A stretch of DNA of 64,000 bases, from positions 20,360,892 through 20,424,891 of the forward strand of contig OX421964.1 of the NCBI GenBank assembly GCA_949128115.1, given 5' to 3'. Below are positions 22,767 to 34,289 of this stretch, one piece after another (the stretch's first letter is position 1; each line of letters begins with the position of its first letter). The notes beneath the pieces are model-generated. The model was given only the letters and a program-made list of their open reading frames with translations, was not told where the DNA came from and did not search any database. This DNA is from Anaspis maculata. Taxonomy: Eukaryota; Arthropoda; Insecta; Coleoptera; Scraptiidae. The position numbers and the translations under genes are program-made.

Positions 22767-22799
22767 ACTTGAGTAAAATAGTATTGACCTTCTCATATA

Positions 22800-24900
22800 G
22801 GCGGTTCGTTTTACTTACAACTCGTGCGCAGGTCTTCAAGTATACAAGCTCACTGGTTCAATTGACTGTTTAACCGGGAGCGCTTCATCCATCGGGCTGG
22901 TTAGGATTGGATTGGCGACGGCGCCGATATGTATGTGAACCTGCGCCCCGAGGACCCTAGGTAAATGAAATGGAGATGGACCGCATTTCCAGCGACTTTT
23001 TTCAAATGCATTTCAATAATACTTCCGCGTGAAACCTTTCTATATTTGGGTCTATCGATGCGGGGACGCGACGGGAATTTAGGTCGAAGACGGGACTTGA
23101 TTTTGTGTGTTCTCGCTGACCAGACGGTCGAATACGACATGTGCCGTAATTTACTACAGGTAGGTCGTTTTTACATTATTTCCTAAAATGATAATCTAAA
23201 TCGCTTTCGGTTTGACTGCATTATTATTTATTTTTTGGGTGATTCAATTTTTGGTTCCAAAATCACATCTTCCTGTTCGGGCGTCTCTTCATTTGTTTCC
23301 GGAAATTCAAAACAAAGAGGATCGAGCAAAGGGTTTTCGCGATTTATAGAGGCTAGTTTGGAGCAAGAAGGAGGCTCCTTACGTGTCTCGTGTATTTCAC
23401 TAATTTTCGGGGATGCCAACGGTCCTGTTGACGCTATTTACGCATTTTTCTATGGATGATGTCATACTTGTGTTTGGATTGCATTTCTTTCTCCGAGGAA
23501 CCACACAACACATGACCATTTCAATTAATTTTGTGTGTAATCTGATTGTCATGTGACGACTGTAATTTTGTCCTATTTTTGTTTATGTCATAATTTGATT
23601 TCATTTAAATGTCATTGTCAGCCGTCTTTTGTGATTCTCATCTTTTTATGTCATGTTTTTGTTTTTGTGCTCGCTGCTATGTTTGTCAGATATTCACTGT
23701 AGGTCCCTTTACAGGATCCTACTAACTATACCTATTTTGTCTTGTTTTGGGTTTTCATGCATTGTTGATTTGTTGATTTATTATGCATTGTTTACTGATG
23801 TGTTTTGCATTTGTTCACTGATGTTTCTGCGACTTTGTTTTCACTAATCTCATTTACACTGAATACAGGAATTCATCAGTGAGTTTTTGTAATTCATTTG
23901 TCATGTATGTGAGAATCTTCTTCTCAGGGCTTAACTCAGGGGTTTCTTCGATTGTGTTCTTCCATTGAGTGCTCTTTTTCCGAATCCGTCACCCTCCTTT
24001 TTCTTTGACTGACAGTATGACATATTTTGTTGTTGTGTTTTTAATTGTTTTTGTTCATTTTGTCTATTGTGTGTCATTTTGCTAGTCTGTCAGTCCTGTG
24101 TTTTATGAAAAGAATCTGATTCATTCAAATTTTGCTGACGAGTTAAATAAAAATTCATTTTGCTTGCTGTCAATTCGTGTTTCTGTTCAACTTTCAATAC
24201 AATCCTCATCCCCAAAGTTTCGTTCTCGTCGCGAGTAGGTATAGATCCTGGATGAACCGAACAACGTGAGCAAAACATAAGTAAGAGGTCCAAGGGAGAA
24301 GGGGAGGGGGAGTAACGACAATCATAGCCAAGAGTCCAAAAGAGGCGAACAGTTCAATACTCTTGACGGTGAATACATCATTCTTGCTTCGGGCTAGAAC
24401 CTCCAGGCGAAACTGAAACAAATTCTGAATCCGTTTCATTCGAATGTTGTGTCCTCTGACCAAGTATATTTTGTGAAAACGCCACCGGGTTTCCCAAATA
24501 ACGAATATATTTTAATCCCATAATAATAAACACGGAATCGCTCCATTTACAGATTCGAATAAATTCCTTTCTAACGCCGAAGGAATGTCGAGTGTGCGAC
24601 AGTATACCCAAAACTCCATAAATGTCGCCTGTATTCAAAATTACGACTATAAAATTTGAAATGTGGGCGGCACAAGCGACACACATTAAAATTCATATTT
24701 CAATAAATCCACAAACTTAGGCTCCGCGGGCATACAGCTCGACTTCGGCCGTGTGCCCGGTATCACTTGACATTTTTGCCAAAAACTTTCCCCCTTTATT
24801 TATACGCATACAATCCTACAAGACAAATGACAGCTCCGCGCGCATATAAAAGTCAAACAAAAAGAAGAGCCCTGTCGGAATAATTTGAAAACTTTCTTGC
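22800..24900. other. Non-coding stretch, in part T-rich
   Basis: From about 23460 to 24110 the plus strand is markedly T-rich, with repeated TGTCAT words. The frames are short and lack conserved motifs. I see no gene, RNA or clear element. Confidence 0.45.
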
Positions 24901-25308
24901 GACCTAATAATAATTAAAAAAAAGACGAGTGAATTCCAGATAACATGGACGGAAATGAGAGATCGTTTTTGCAGCACGGGAATGCGTATGGCAGCAGGGA
25001 GACCGGAAATCCCGGAAAATAACCAACCGCAGCAACATGGCCATTCTGACATATATCTCATTTCTAAACTTTTGATGTTTTCCAGAGAGAGAGCGGCTCC
25101 CGTGAACCTGACCTGCCCCACTGATATCCTTAAACTTTTCCCAAACTTTCGCTCTCTCTGGGTTGGGTCCTATACTACTGCCCCGGACGCGCGGGGGCAT
25201 TTGAACCTCTCCGCCACCACCGCCAGAGAGAATATAATCTATTTACAAAACTTTCGCCATCTCCTTACAATATCTGTGTTTATGGGGAGTGTAGTGCAGC
25301 TGTTTGCA

Positions 25309-25349
25309 TATAAACAGGACGAACCGGCTGGCTCTTTATCATCTTTCAG
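25309..25349 (+). promoter_or_regulatory. Candidate TATA plus initiator core promoter
   Basis: TATAAA at 25309-25314 is followed about 32 bases later by a TCATCT initiator-like word (A at 25341). A TCAGT word follows, with its A at 25348. GAGA-type repeats (gagagagag, near 25085) lie upstream, and a moderately GC-rich, stop-poor stretch surrounds it. No recognised exon follows, so this is a weak motif-based call. Confidence 0.25.
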
Positions 25350-25439
25350 TCGTCTCCTCTGCTCCTTTTACCCTTTTGTCGTTTCTCGCGTGTAAAAGAC
25401 GACTGCGTTATTCGGAGCTGAAAGCTTTACTTTCTTGAG

Positions 25440-26530
25440 CTAGCTGCAGCCCGGTAGGGTGCTCTTGTGGAAAGTACTACATATCTAAAAGAACAGTCTA
25501 CGTGAGTCATTATTTATGTTGGTGCACTAAACTTGATTGTTATCAACATTGTCATTCATCTCGTCATTCATGGATAAGGTAAAAATTCTCGTATGCATAG
25601 TTGACTTTAGAGTGGAAGGGCGATGACTCAATCATGTATAGATAAGCAGATTCGAGAACTCACAACCAAAAGCTTCATCCAACATCTCCAGCGACAACGG
25701 AACGTACCACCAACAGACTGAAATGAATAAAACGCGTTCCACTAGAAGACCGACATAGGTGGGAGAGTTTTATCCAGTCAAAAATTTTGTCAAGTCCTAT
25801 GGATCTTTCGAACGGATGAATCGAATCAATTTGAATTGACTGGTGTACTCTAATACTTTGGACACACTAGAAAGCTTGACTATCATTAACGGATCGTCAT
25901 TAAGCTTCCCTTGATCTTGCTGTCTTGGCGACAACAAGAGGAAAATAATGACGGTTTTTTGGTTATTGATCATCAAGCATGAACGTTAAATGGGAACGGA
26001 ACGCACGGGAACGGGAAGTTAAATGACGATCCACCGTTGATGATCATCAAGCTTTCTATAGTCTGACTGTCCAGGGTATAACACTGACAGAAACCAGTTA
26101 ACAATTTTATTCTCTCACGAAAAACGCATTTCCTGATTCTTTTGCACTTTTATATCGATCTCACAAATTAGTCAAATTACGGAAATGAAAGTCGATGGAA
26201 TGGGGCTTGGTTGCCAAAGAGGCACAGGGGGCGACGGCATCATTTTTGGTCGTTGCCAACAAAACAATCTGATTCTGTGTATCTTGACCGTGTGAAATAA
26301 CCAGAAAACTCTCGTAGATTTTCTCCTCAATCCAAGAAAAAAACCACCTGCGAGGTTCCTCCCCAGTGCTTCCTTTGAAGGGCGGTGGCACTGTTGTAAC
26401 TCATTTTTAATGAAGTTTTCCTGTGGCATCCTGATCCTTCTGCAATTCTGTATCGAGCCTTCGAGTTACAAAACTAAAATCAAGTAAATTGAGGGCCAGT
26501 CCCCAAGAAAGTGCAGAGGTAACCGCAATA
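25440..26530. other. Mostly non-coding stretch left of the Gypsy relic
   Basis: No confident gene. A minus-strand frame near 26310-26390 begins MPPPFKGSTGEEPRRWFF, which slightly resembles the start of retrotransposon gag proteins. It is too short to assign. Confidence 0.35.
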
Positions 26531-26694
26531 CTTCTGGGCGTTACTACCAAAAACATGATTCTGCGAACCTTAGTCGATAGAGCGATAGAGCAAAAAGCTC
26601 GTTCTGTTGAAGCTACACTTCAAGAAGCTAACCGAAATTAACCGGGTATCAATGCAAGTACAATGAACGTCCCTTATGTCAATGGAGTGGAACA

Positions 26695-27221
26695 AAATTG
26701 TGATTTCTGTCAAGGTTTCGGTCATGTCAGAGCGGTTTATTCTCATGTTAAGCTACTCCATATATCGAGCACACTATCGGAACTGGCGATAATGGACCAA
26801 TCTCACTTCCACCTTATCGTCTAGCTCCGTCGAAGAAAGAGCTCTCAAAGGTGGGGGTAGAGCGTTTGCTTGGGGGAAAACGTCATTGGAGATTGCGAGT
26901 CTCCCTGGGCAGCTCCAGTGGTCCTTGTACCGAAGTCCAACGGTGATGTTCGACTTTGCGTTGATTATCGACATCTGAACAGCATAACCAAGGTTGAAAA
27001 CTACCCCATTCCGCGATTGGATGACCTCATTCATTCGACAACTCAAACTTGGTACATTTCTACGATTGATTTGCGTGCTGGGCGTTTATCGTTCCCTTTG
27101 GTACTTACATGTATCTACGCATGCCATTCGGTCTTCGGAATGCGTCTTCTGTTTTCGAAGACCGATAGACCATTTTCGACGAGGATTCATGGACGACATG
27201 CTGGTTTGAGCACACCTTAGA
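26695..27221 (+). pseudogene. Gypsy gag knuckle and reverse transcriptase (N-terminal half)
   Basis: NCDFCQGFGHVRAVYSH at 26695-26750 is a CCHC zinc knuckle in which the last cysteine has become tyrosine. Next comes a frame with DNGPISLPPYRLAPSKKE, the usual approach to a Gypsy reverse transcriptase. After a frameshift, 26870-27060 gives SPWAAPVVLVPKSNGDV, RLCVDYRHLNSIT and YPIPRLDDLI, then the first catalytic strand STIDL. A second frameshift near 27080 precedes an altered GFMDDML segment. The protease is absent. Confidence 0.85.
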
Positions 27222-27843
27222 TGACATAATCGTTATCGATGGCAAAGAACAGCAACCTTCTATGTCACCGTTTGCAGAGATTCAGCAAGCTCCTATGTCA
27301 AGTGAGGTACTTTCCAGGAGGAACAAAATTGTACTTTAAACGTGATGTACTATATTTTCTTCCATTTTAGGTAGAAATAATATTTACTATAAATTAAGGT
27401 GACATAATGGGGTATAAAAAATTGATATATTATTCACTAGATTTGACATAGACGGTTTTGTCAGCAATATATTAATAATTTTTGCAGAATAGAAGCTTTA
27501 TAGCAGCTTTTTTGTCTGACATAGATAGCTATTTTCCATCTTGTCGTTGAAATTTTGTGCCACAACCTTCCATCTTTGCATAGAAGGTTATTATCTTCTG
27601 CCCTGTCATCGTATTTTCTGCAAAAACTTTCTTTGTCTGACGTAGAAGGTTGATATTTTGCACTTGACATACGAATAAGTCTTAATTGGAATCAGAGGTT
27701 TTGTCAGTCGATTAAAGGCTGGAGTGTCGATTGTTTGATTCATTATTTTCAACCCTGCTGGAATTGACACAGGAGGTTGTTGATTTATCGCAAATGGTGA
27801 CATAGAATAGAAGGTTGCTGTTCTTCGCCATCGTTATGTCACC
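27222..27843. mobile_element. Foldback element Q inside the Gypsy relic, with internal repeats
   Basis: The left end (gatgacataatcgttatcga... aacagcaaccttctatgtca) is the complement of the right end (near 27798-27843). Inside, a TGTCTGACATAGAAGGTTG-type word repeats several times on the right arm (near 27510, 27570 and 27635), as is common in foldback elements. There is no coding sequence. Confidence 0.7.
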
Positions 27844-27849
27844 CACGTT

Positions 27850-28395
27850 CGAGCGGACGAGCGGTACATTCTGCAATTCTGCAGAAAAAAATTCTCCGAA
27901 ATATCTTAGACAGCTGCAGGCAAGTTTTCGAGAAGTACAGAATGTTCATGCTGGTGGGGTTGTATATGTATGAGGCAGTTTTGTTTGTGATGGATAATGG
28001 TGAACTTTTTGTACAACACATAAGAGACCATTTGCATGACACAAGAAATAAATGTGATACCTATAATAATTCTCAGAGCAAATTACACTCAAGTACCGTA
28101 TGTTCGTTAAAATCATGAATTTGAGCAGGCTATGGAAGTAGAAACGTATGTCGTGGATTTATCAATAATCACTCAAATTTGATGTCAACATGATGAGCCG
28201 TCGTCATGGAATACATTTTGGACATACGTTACGAAGTTCACAGCCTGCCCTAATTCATCATTTTAACGAACATACGGTATATCTAAAAGATATATCTGAA
28301 AGAACGTTCATTAGATGCTCATTAAGATATTCATATAACAAGCTTCCTATAGAGTTAAGGCGACTATCACGTGTATTAGCTGCGAAAAATTGATA
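27850..28395 (+). mobile_element. 3' end relic of a LINE, interrupted by a MITE
   Basis: The frame reads LQKKILRNILDSC, then LYMYEAVLFVMDNGELF, HDTRNKCDTYNN and, after an inserted MITE, YSYNKLPIELRRLSRV before a stop. This is the familiar C-terminal pattern of jockey/CR1-like ORF2 proteins (QKK..R.I, YE.L.F, TR.K.D, Y..LP..I). Only the last part of ORF2 is present, so it is probably a 5'-truncated insertion into the Gypsy relic. Confidence 0.65.
28094..28277. mobile_element. Short palindromic MITE J in the LINE relic
   Basis: TACCGTATGTTCGTTAAAAT at the left and its complement ending CATACGGTA at the right bound about 185 bp. The arms match further through gagcaggct against agcctgccc. It has no coding content. 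Confidence 0.7.
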
Positions 28396-28679
28396 AGTTC
28401 CTTCAGAAGAACCCATACTAATCAGTCAATGAGTTCTTCAATGACGAAAAAGTCAACACACATTTGAACTAGTTTTAGCTTTGTTTTATAAATGACAACA
28501 CAGACTCTATTAAGTATTACTGTTTCAACATTTCTATTGTTTCACAGTGAACAATAACATTTTACATTTACATTTTGGTGATAGTGATTTTCTTACAGTG
28601 ATATATTATTTATGCCTTAGATGCGACAAGCTCTCTGTAGTATTCTGCCAACGTGTCGCGGTCGTTGTCTTAACTAACA

Positions 28680-29190
28680 CGGAAGGAAGCCACGTGGGAA
28701 TGGGAAGAGGCTCAACAGCGCTCCTTCGAGAAGGTGGGAGAACTTTTGGCTTATGCTCCTGTTAAACAGAATTAATGATCCGACGAAACCCTACGTTTTG
28801 AGAACGTAGTAAATACGCTCTCAGTAGTAAGGACGCTAGAAGCTGTACTCCGTCAGGAGTTTGAGGGTCACGAGCACCCCATCGAGTTTGCCAGCAAAAC
28901 TCTCAATCCTGCTGAGAACATTACGCGAAAACAGAACGAGAAGCACTTGCTGTTGTATGGGCCGTTGACAAGTTTCAAGGCTATGTCGAAGGCTCGTCAA
29001 TCACCGTGTCAAGCAACTATCGGCCCTTGAAATGGTTATTCGGGTTGAAATCACCTTCAGGCAGACTCGCCCGATGGGCTCTTCAAATCCAAGGATACCA
29101 CCTGAAAATGGAGTAGACATCAGGAAAACTGAACGGCGTTGCTGACACCCTCTCGCGACCATCATGTGGGCATGAAGACATCGTAGTTTG
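28680..29190 (+). pseudogene. Gypsy reverse transcriptase end and RNase H
   Basis: WEWEEAQQRSFEKV, the connection segment typical after Gypsy reverse transcriptase, is at 28690-28735. RNase H follows as HEHPIEFASKTLNPAE (28880-28917). After a frameshift come EREALAVVWAVDKFQGYVEG and the tail ARWALQIQGYHLKME, stop, NGVADTLSR. The usual TDHRPL has become SNYRPL, so the second catalytic aspartate is lost. The domain is inactive. Confidence 0.85.
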
Positions 29191-29870
29191 TGAAATCTGC
29201 TTCATCACGGCCGAACTCATAACCAGGTTCTGATGATGATACACGTATCATTTCCGGTGTGATAACTTCGTGGCTCAAATCAGCCCCTATCTCCAAACTA
29301 CGTGAAGAGAACACGTGACACTCACGATGTCCAGTAGGATCGTCATCAAGTCTAAGCTGATCGACATCGGCGAGAAGGTCCTGAACTCAAGGTTGGCGAC
29401 CTCGAGCGGGTATCTCTGAAATACCGCAGCAGCGCCGCAAAGAGCATCATCAGCAAGTTTCATCCAAAACGGGATGGATCTCACAAGATTCGAAGACCTC
29501 CTACATCTTACGAGGTCAAAAATTTGAAAGTTTCGGCTGATATCCTCGCTACTTGCCACGTGTCAGCTCTAAAACCATTTCACGGGGAAATCCGTCCAGC
29601 TCCAGAAGTTGGAGTAAAGCGCCGCGGAAGCCCAAAGAAGACTTCTTCGTGACTCTCTGCTCGGGACGAGTGAGCGGTCAGCGGGGAAAGTGTCACAAAT
29701 CGCAATCCTCTGAAAGCTTCAGCTACCTTCGGCAACCGACAACAACCACTCGAGAGTCTGCCTATGGTCGTTCACAGAAGCAGATGTGCACCACGAACAG
29801 CAAGCGACGCCATTTTCATTTTGTCAAAATCTTTTGTAACGTAGCTCAATATAGTTTTGTTTGAAGTTTC
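29191..29870 (+). other. Gypsy pol C-terminal tail and 3' flank
   Basis: Fragments in several frames resemble the end of a Gypsy polyprotein: a KYRSSAAKSI / KFHPKRDGSHKI region, ATCHVSALKPF and KRRGRPKK (near 29540-29640). The integrase core expected before them is deleted. The last part is non-coding up to the direct repeat at 29865-29874. Confidence 0.6.
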
Positions 29871-31088
29871 TATCTCGGTTTTGAAGCCACCCGCATTTAG
29901 CGGGCCAAAAATAATCCGAATAAAAATAAATCGAAGCCGTGAAATCGAGGTATATGTGAATATTCTGAGTCAAGGCATCATTAAAAGATGTCGCTAGTTG
30001 TTTAATTCATTCGTGTGAATCCCGCAAAGCTCTACAACATGATTCATTTGATATACACCTCGATATTCAACAACCGTTCCTGCTCGACGTCCGATAAAAT
30101 AGTGAAATGTGTGCGATAGAAGTAAAGCACCCGCATCTCAAACCAGTTAGTCTGCCGCCGTGCTCTTGCTGTATTGACGCACCGCTCACCCGCCGCGTTG
30201 ACACCGCCGCACTCCAGTGCGCTATATCAAATTACCCATTGGAATTTTCGCGACTATACGCCGTTCGCGATCGTTTTGGATACGATAAAATATTCCGGAT
30301 TGCTGAGAATAGAGAAGTACCGGATGAAAATTGACCGTTGTGCCTGGACTAATCCACCTGGGCTGCCGTCCGCTCCCGACTTGTCACGTCCGTTGCCGAG
30401 TGCTTCTGCGGGTCTGTTAGCGAAGAGTTTTAATCTCCTTGAAGGAAGCTGAGCTAGAACCCGTGTATGTTGCGTCGCGACCCTCCTAGAGGCCGTAGAG
30501 TCGAAGCCCCGATGATGAGTCCCAGCTCACTTGGACAATGCCGAGTCGAAGCCCCGGCTGGTGCGTTTTAGCCCTCTGAAGAAAGTCAAATTGGAACCCT
30601 TCAGAGACGCGTTTTGATCACTTTGGGGAAAGTTAAGTCGAGATTCCTCGAGGTTCAGTTTTGACCCGCCTAAAGGCCGATGAGTTGCTACTTTTTCAGT
30701 TGTAACCCACCTCTGGGATGTCCTGTCAAAGCCCTTGGATGTTGAGTCTTGACCCGCCTCCAGGAGTCGAATCAAAACCCTCCGGCGACGAGTTCCAATC
30801 CTTCGCCAGGTCGTTGTGTCGAGGCCCTTCCGGTGTTGAGTTTCGACCCATCTCCAAGTCGTAGAGTTGGGATCCGTTGATGAAGTGTTTCGAACTCTCT
30901 CCAGGATGCTGAGTCGCGACCCTTCGACAACGAGTTTTAACCCACCTCAAGGATGTCGAGTTTGAAAAATCAAGTAATTGTAATAAAATAGAATCGCCTT
31001 TATATCGGGGTCCGGACCGTGCCGTGGAGTCGTAATTGTTGATCGGATTGATGAAACCCCCCCTCTCCTTGAAACTAATCTTATTTTT

Positions 31089-31412
31089 CATTTGTTTATT
31101 TACGTCGGCCAATTTCCGCGAACGAGGTCCAACACCGACGCTGGTGAATGCTCCACTATACCGGAAATTTTGCCAAACCCCTGTGTGTTTCAACTCAAGG
31201 TATGAATTTTCAACGATCATCAACATCGCATGTGGTCGGCACCATCGTTCTTATTTTACGTGCTATGCGACACACGGTGCATCTTGCATTTAGCAAGCAT
31301 TCCAACTAAACTAAGAAGATTGTTTTCGAGGCGAAAATCCGTCCCCGGCGGAGATCGAACCCGCGACCTCCGAAGTGGTAGCCGAACGCGCTAACTACCA
31401 CACCACAAGCTC
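31089..31412 (-). mobile_element. tRNA-derived SINE in copy 2
   Basis: About 325 bp present here is absent from copy 1 (near 9525), so it is a clean insertion. The minus-strand 5' end is a tRNA-like head (31340-31413) and the rest is tRNA-unrelated. Similar CTTAT..TTTT words lie at both edges (31080-31088 and near 31413-31425) and are probably the target duplication. This fits a SINE transcribed by RNA polymerase III from the internal promoter in its head. Confidence 0.75.
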
Positions 31413-31413
31413 C
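31340..31413 (-). other. tRNA-like SINE head (not a functional tRNA gene)
   Basis: On the minus strand the D-arm region reads GTGT-GGTAGTTA-GCGC. The T-arm reads GCGGG-TTCGATC-TCCGC with a B-box-like GGTTCGATCTC. The anticodon stem (TTCGG/TTCGG) does not pair and the acceptor 5' strand does not match its 3' strand. It is the A/B-box promoter head of a SINE. Confidence 0.75.
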
Positions 31414-32685
31414 TTATCATTTTGTTTTAGCGCCACGGCAGTTTCTGATACTTATATGTAGAGCTTGTCCCGGGAATAAAGAGGTTCTTATTCGAAACTG
31501 ATGAATTCAATCCGGTACCCAACGACGCCATCGTTCAGATAGGGACTTTGTAAAAATGAATTACTATTAGAGCTTGATCAGGTATAGTGTAAACGGCGAT
31601 TATTCAGCGTAAAAGCGAAGATTATTTCGACGCCTCTCCGCATCGGCTTTTCGGCAAACACCCTGTGTAGTCAATTCTCTGCGTTTTGTTTCTCCTGACT
31701 GCAATCTTCTCTCACAAACTGCTAAACAACAACGAACTAGCGCGTATACGGGGCGTGCTCAAAACGTTCTCCACATTAAATTTGTACCTTGTCTTGAGTA
31801 ATTGTTTCGCGCACACCCTCGGTTCGGAAGCTTTTGGAAGGGTGAAATTTGGTTTAATATTTCCGGTTATAGGCACTCTCGATCACGGGAGTCTTTCTGA
31901 GCGTTGGGGACAATTCACGGCGAAAACAGGTTTAAAGCCTCCACAAAAGCCAGCCATATCCAATTCCTGCCAAACGGGCAAAGAGAATCATAGCCCAAAA
32001 AGAGCGTTAGCCTTTGAAAAGAGGCTCCACAAAAAGGGGGCCACCGCACACACCGGTCCACAAATCTTAGAGTGCATTTGTGGTCGAAGTCACTCTTCCC
32101 TTTTTCAGTGTCTAGAAGCCGGACCTAACTTTAACATGACCTTTAACACTAACATAAATGTTGGATCTGATTGAGCCACAAAAAAAACTTTGAACCACGA
32201 AAATCAGTCAGAATTAAATGTCGGTCAAGGTGTAGAATCAGGTGTTCGTCGGAGGGCTGGGGTGTTGGGACCTCTAAAATAATTTAGGGAACTTATCTTT
32301 TCGGAAATAGCTTAGACATTTTAGATATTTTAGCCTGCGAGGTAAAGGTAGGACTAGGTATAGGAGCGAGCCAATATTTAAACATTTGACTTGTACATAG
32401 AGGTCAATAGATTGCTGTTATGTTGAAAATTTATACTGTGTCTTATTGCGTTCAAACTCGTAGTCAGACCTGTCTCGACAATCTGGAGAACTCTATCCTC
32501 GAACAACAAGAAGAGAGGCACAACGGGATGTCGTTCTGATACTAAATAGATGATCATCGGCCAAGCGGTTTCAAAAGCGGGAAACGTGATTTAGTCCAAA
32601 TAAGTTAAAATAAATGGAAGTATAATGGATTGTCTACTATTCAGGGGTTTAAGAAGATGGCTGGGGTCTTTTCAGTTTCTATCCT

Positions 32686-34180
32686 CTTATCAATTTTACA
32701 TTTGCGTGAAAACCCCTTCCGTAATACTTTGTGTTTTTTAGGAACATTTTAAAAGTTTTTGTTCGAATATTGAAAAATATGCTTCAAATTTGTTCTAATT
32801 TTTTTCTAAAATTCCCCCTTTCCACCCGAGGGAACATCTCATATAAAAATTTCCATCTGTTCCTTGCTATTCGTCTGGAAAGCTTTGGGGTGACACAACC
32901 GATTTTTCAATGTTGAACTAAGCATAAAGCATTTACTTAATGTTTATTAATACGGCCCGATCTTTGAGCCGTTTCTACTAACCCACTTTTTAAGCCACTC
33001 AGCACTCAGGAACCCCTCAGTGATGGAACTTGGCACGCAAGATGCCATTTAGTTACACAATATACTATTGCATTAGATTAATTTGACGGAATATCAGCGT
33101 ATAATGAGCATAACAGATTGTCTTTGTATCGAAACCCCACACAATATTTCACCCTCAAACCCACCAAAAGACGCCCAAAAGTATCAAAATAAATGGCATG
33201 CATGCCATTTGGAAAACGCTGTGATTAAATCGGTGCAGATTCGCACTTTGCGAATTACCGTTTCGAATCAAAACCCAAAGCGAATTTCCGCTGTTGCGGT
33301 GTGTTCCATGTTTAGCATCAGGTATCAAAACCATACCCCATACCTATAATACGCCTGGGAAGCCTAACACTGGTTGGTACTACCAATTAGAGCTTTTAGA
33401 CGACGTCTAATTTACTAGTTGTTTTAGAATTATGTCTCGACGTCTCTTTTGTTGGCATAAAACGCGATCTTGTCCTCGTCCCGTGGGGCGAGAGGAAGGG
33501 GGAGAACAAACCTTTCGTGAAAATCCGCCGAATTTGTGGAAGGACTACTAGGACAAACGGGGCGTGGGCGTGCTGAAGGATAGCTAGAACTCGAGACATC
33601 CAAACCCGTACTTGTGAGCAAAAAGCGATGTTTATCTATCGATATCACGACGCAGGGCGGTTTTCAAAGGTGACAGGACGTGTTGGTTACTTTTATAAAT
33701 AGGTATATGCAGACGCACAAAAGCTCAAGGTGATAGTTTTCATTATTTGTTACCCGTCGTACAATGCATAGAAATGTATTTGTTCCTTCAGTGTGTTGTG
33801 CTCTGCGATATAAATTACTGTGAGAATGTGCAAGTGTAGTGTAACGAATTGTAGATAGCGGTGTGGTAGAAGGCGTGATGATTGGATTAATGGGGAAAGT
33901 TGTTTAGTGTTTCTGGAAATTTAGCAGGAATGGAAAATGGCGGTAAGTGGCTTCCAAAAAAGAAATGTTTCACAACACTTTGAGTCAGGTGATTTTGGCA
34001 GGCATAGCATGTTTCAATGCGCATTTTACCAATGGACACAGCTCCTGGAGCCTAAAGCGTGTGTTAACATTGCTCGGACTGATGCCCATAAGCTTGTTCC
34101 CGCTTGTTCCAATACATGCCGAAAGCATTATTCATTATTCAGGGAGAAAATTGAGGAGAAAATATAATAATTGAATGTGA
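32686..34180. other. Non-coding stretch containing one dispersed repeat module
   Basis: At 32815-32925 a module (ccacccgagggaacatctca ... tttggggtgacacaaccgat) matches the tandem array at 45.6-46.6 kb. The remainder has no recognised gene. A possible LTR of the neighbouring minus-strand Gypsy element could lie near 33.4-34.1 kb, but no matching partner was found. Confidence 0.45.
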
Positions 34181-34289
34181 AATCACTTATTCAGTTTCAC
34201 TCTTATCACTCGTTCAGCCTTCAAGTTGTTTCCATCTGGTCATTCGCAATATTATTACACATCCGTCGTCGTACAATCTTGTGTACATT

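Larger units (their letters stand above)
26545..29690 (+). mobile_element. Degenerate Ty3/Gypsy retrotransposon, plus strand
   Basis: In order I see a gag-like zinc knuckle (26695-26750), the reverse transcriptase N-terminal half (26780-27220), foreign insertions (27222-28400), the last part of reverse transcriptase (28680-28770), RNase H (28840-29190) and a pol C-terminal tail ending in a KRRGRPKK-type segment (near 29610-29640). Protease and integrase are missing, and frames change repeatedly. It is a dead, internally deleted copy. No LTR could be placed; the right side runs into copy 2 of the 2.8 kb repeat, which inserted there. Confidence 0.85.
29875..32675 (+). repeat. Copy 2 of the unclassified 2.8 kb interspersed repeat
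   Basis: This less interrupted copy is flanked by the 10 bp direct repeat AGTTTCTATC (29865-29874 and 32676-32685), strong evidence of transposition into the Gypsy relic or its flank. It starts TCGGTTTTGAAG and ends GGGGTCTTTTC, without obvious terminal inverted repeats. Relative to copy 1 it lacks the palindromic and foldback insertions but carries a SINE at 31089-31412. No conserved protein is seen. The class is open: a long non-autonomous DNA transposon of a family making about 10 bp duplications is one possibility, a truncated retroelement another. Confidence 0.8.

Noticed and set aside
24955..25395. 146-codon plus-strand ORF as a gene
   Set aside because: There is no conserved motif and it overlaps an equally long frame on the other strand. 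The composition suggests a stop-poor, GC-richer regulatory region.
26161..26429. Minus-strand gag gene
   Set aside because: Only one short stretch (FKGSTGEEPRRWFF) resembles gag; no capsid or zinc-knuckle continuation is seen.
31340..31413. Functional tRNA gene
   Set aside because: The anticodon stem and acceptor stem do not pair; it is the head of a SINE absent in the paralogous copy.
6501..32675. The two 2.8 kb repeats as LTRs of one giant retrotransposon (TGAAG...TTTCA ends)
   Set aside because: No primer-binding site follows copy 1 and no polypurine tract precedes copy 2. Copy 2 has its own 10 bp target duplication, showing it inserted independently.
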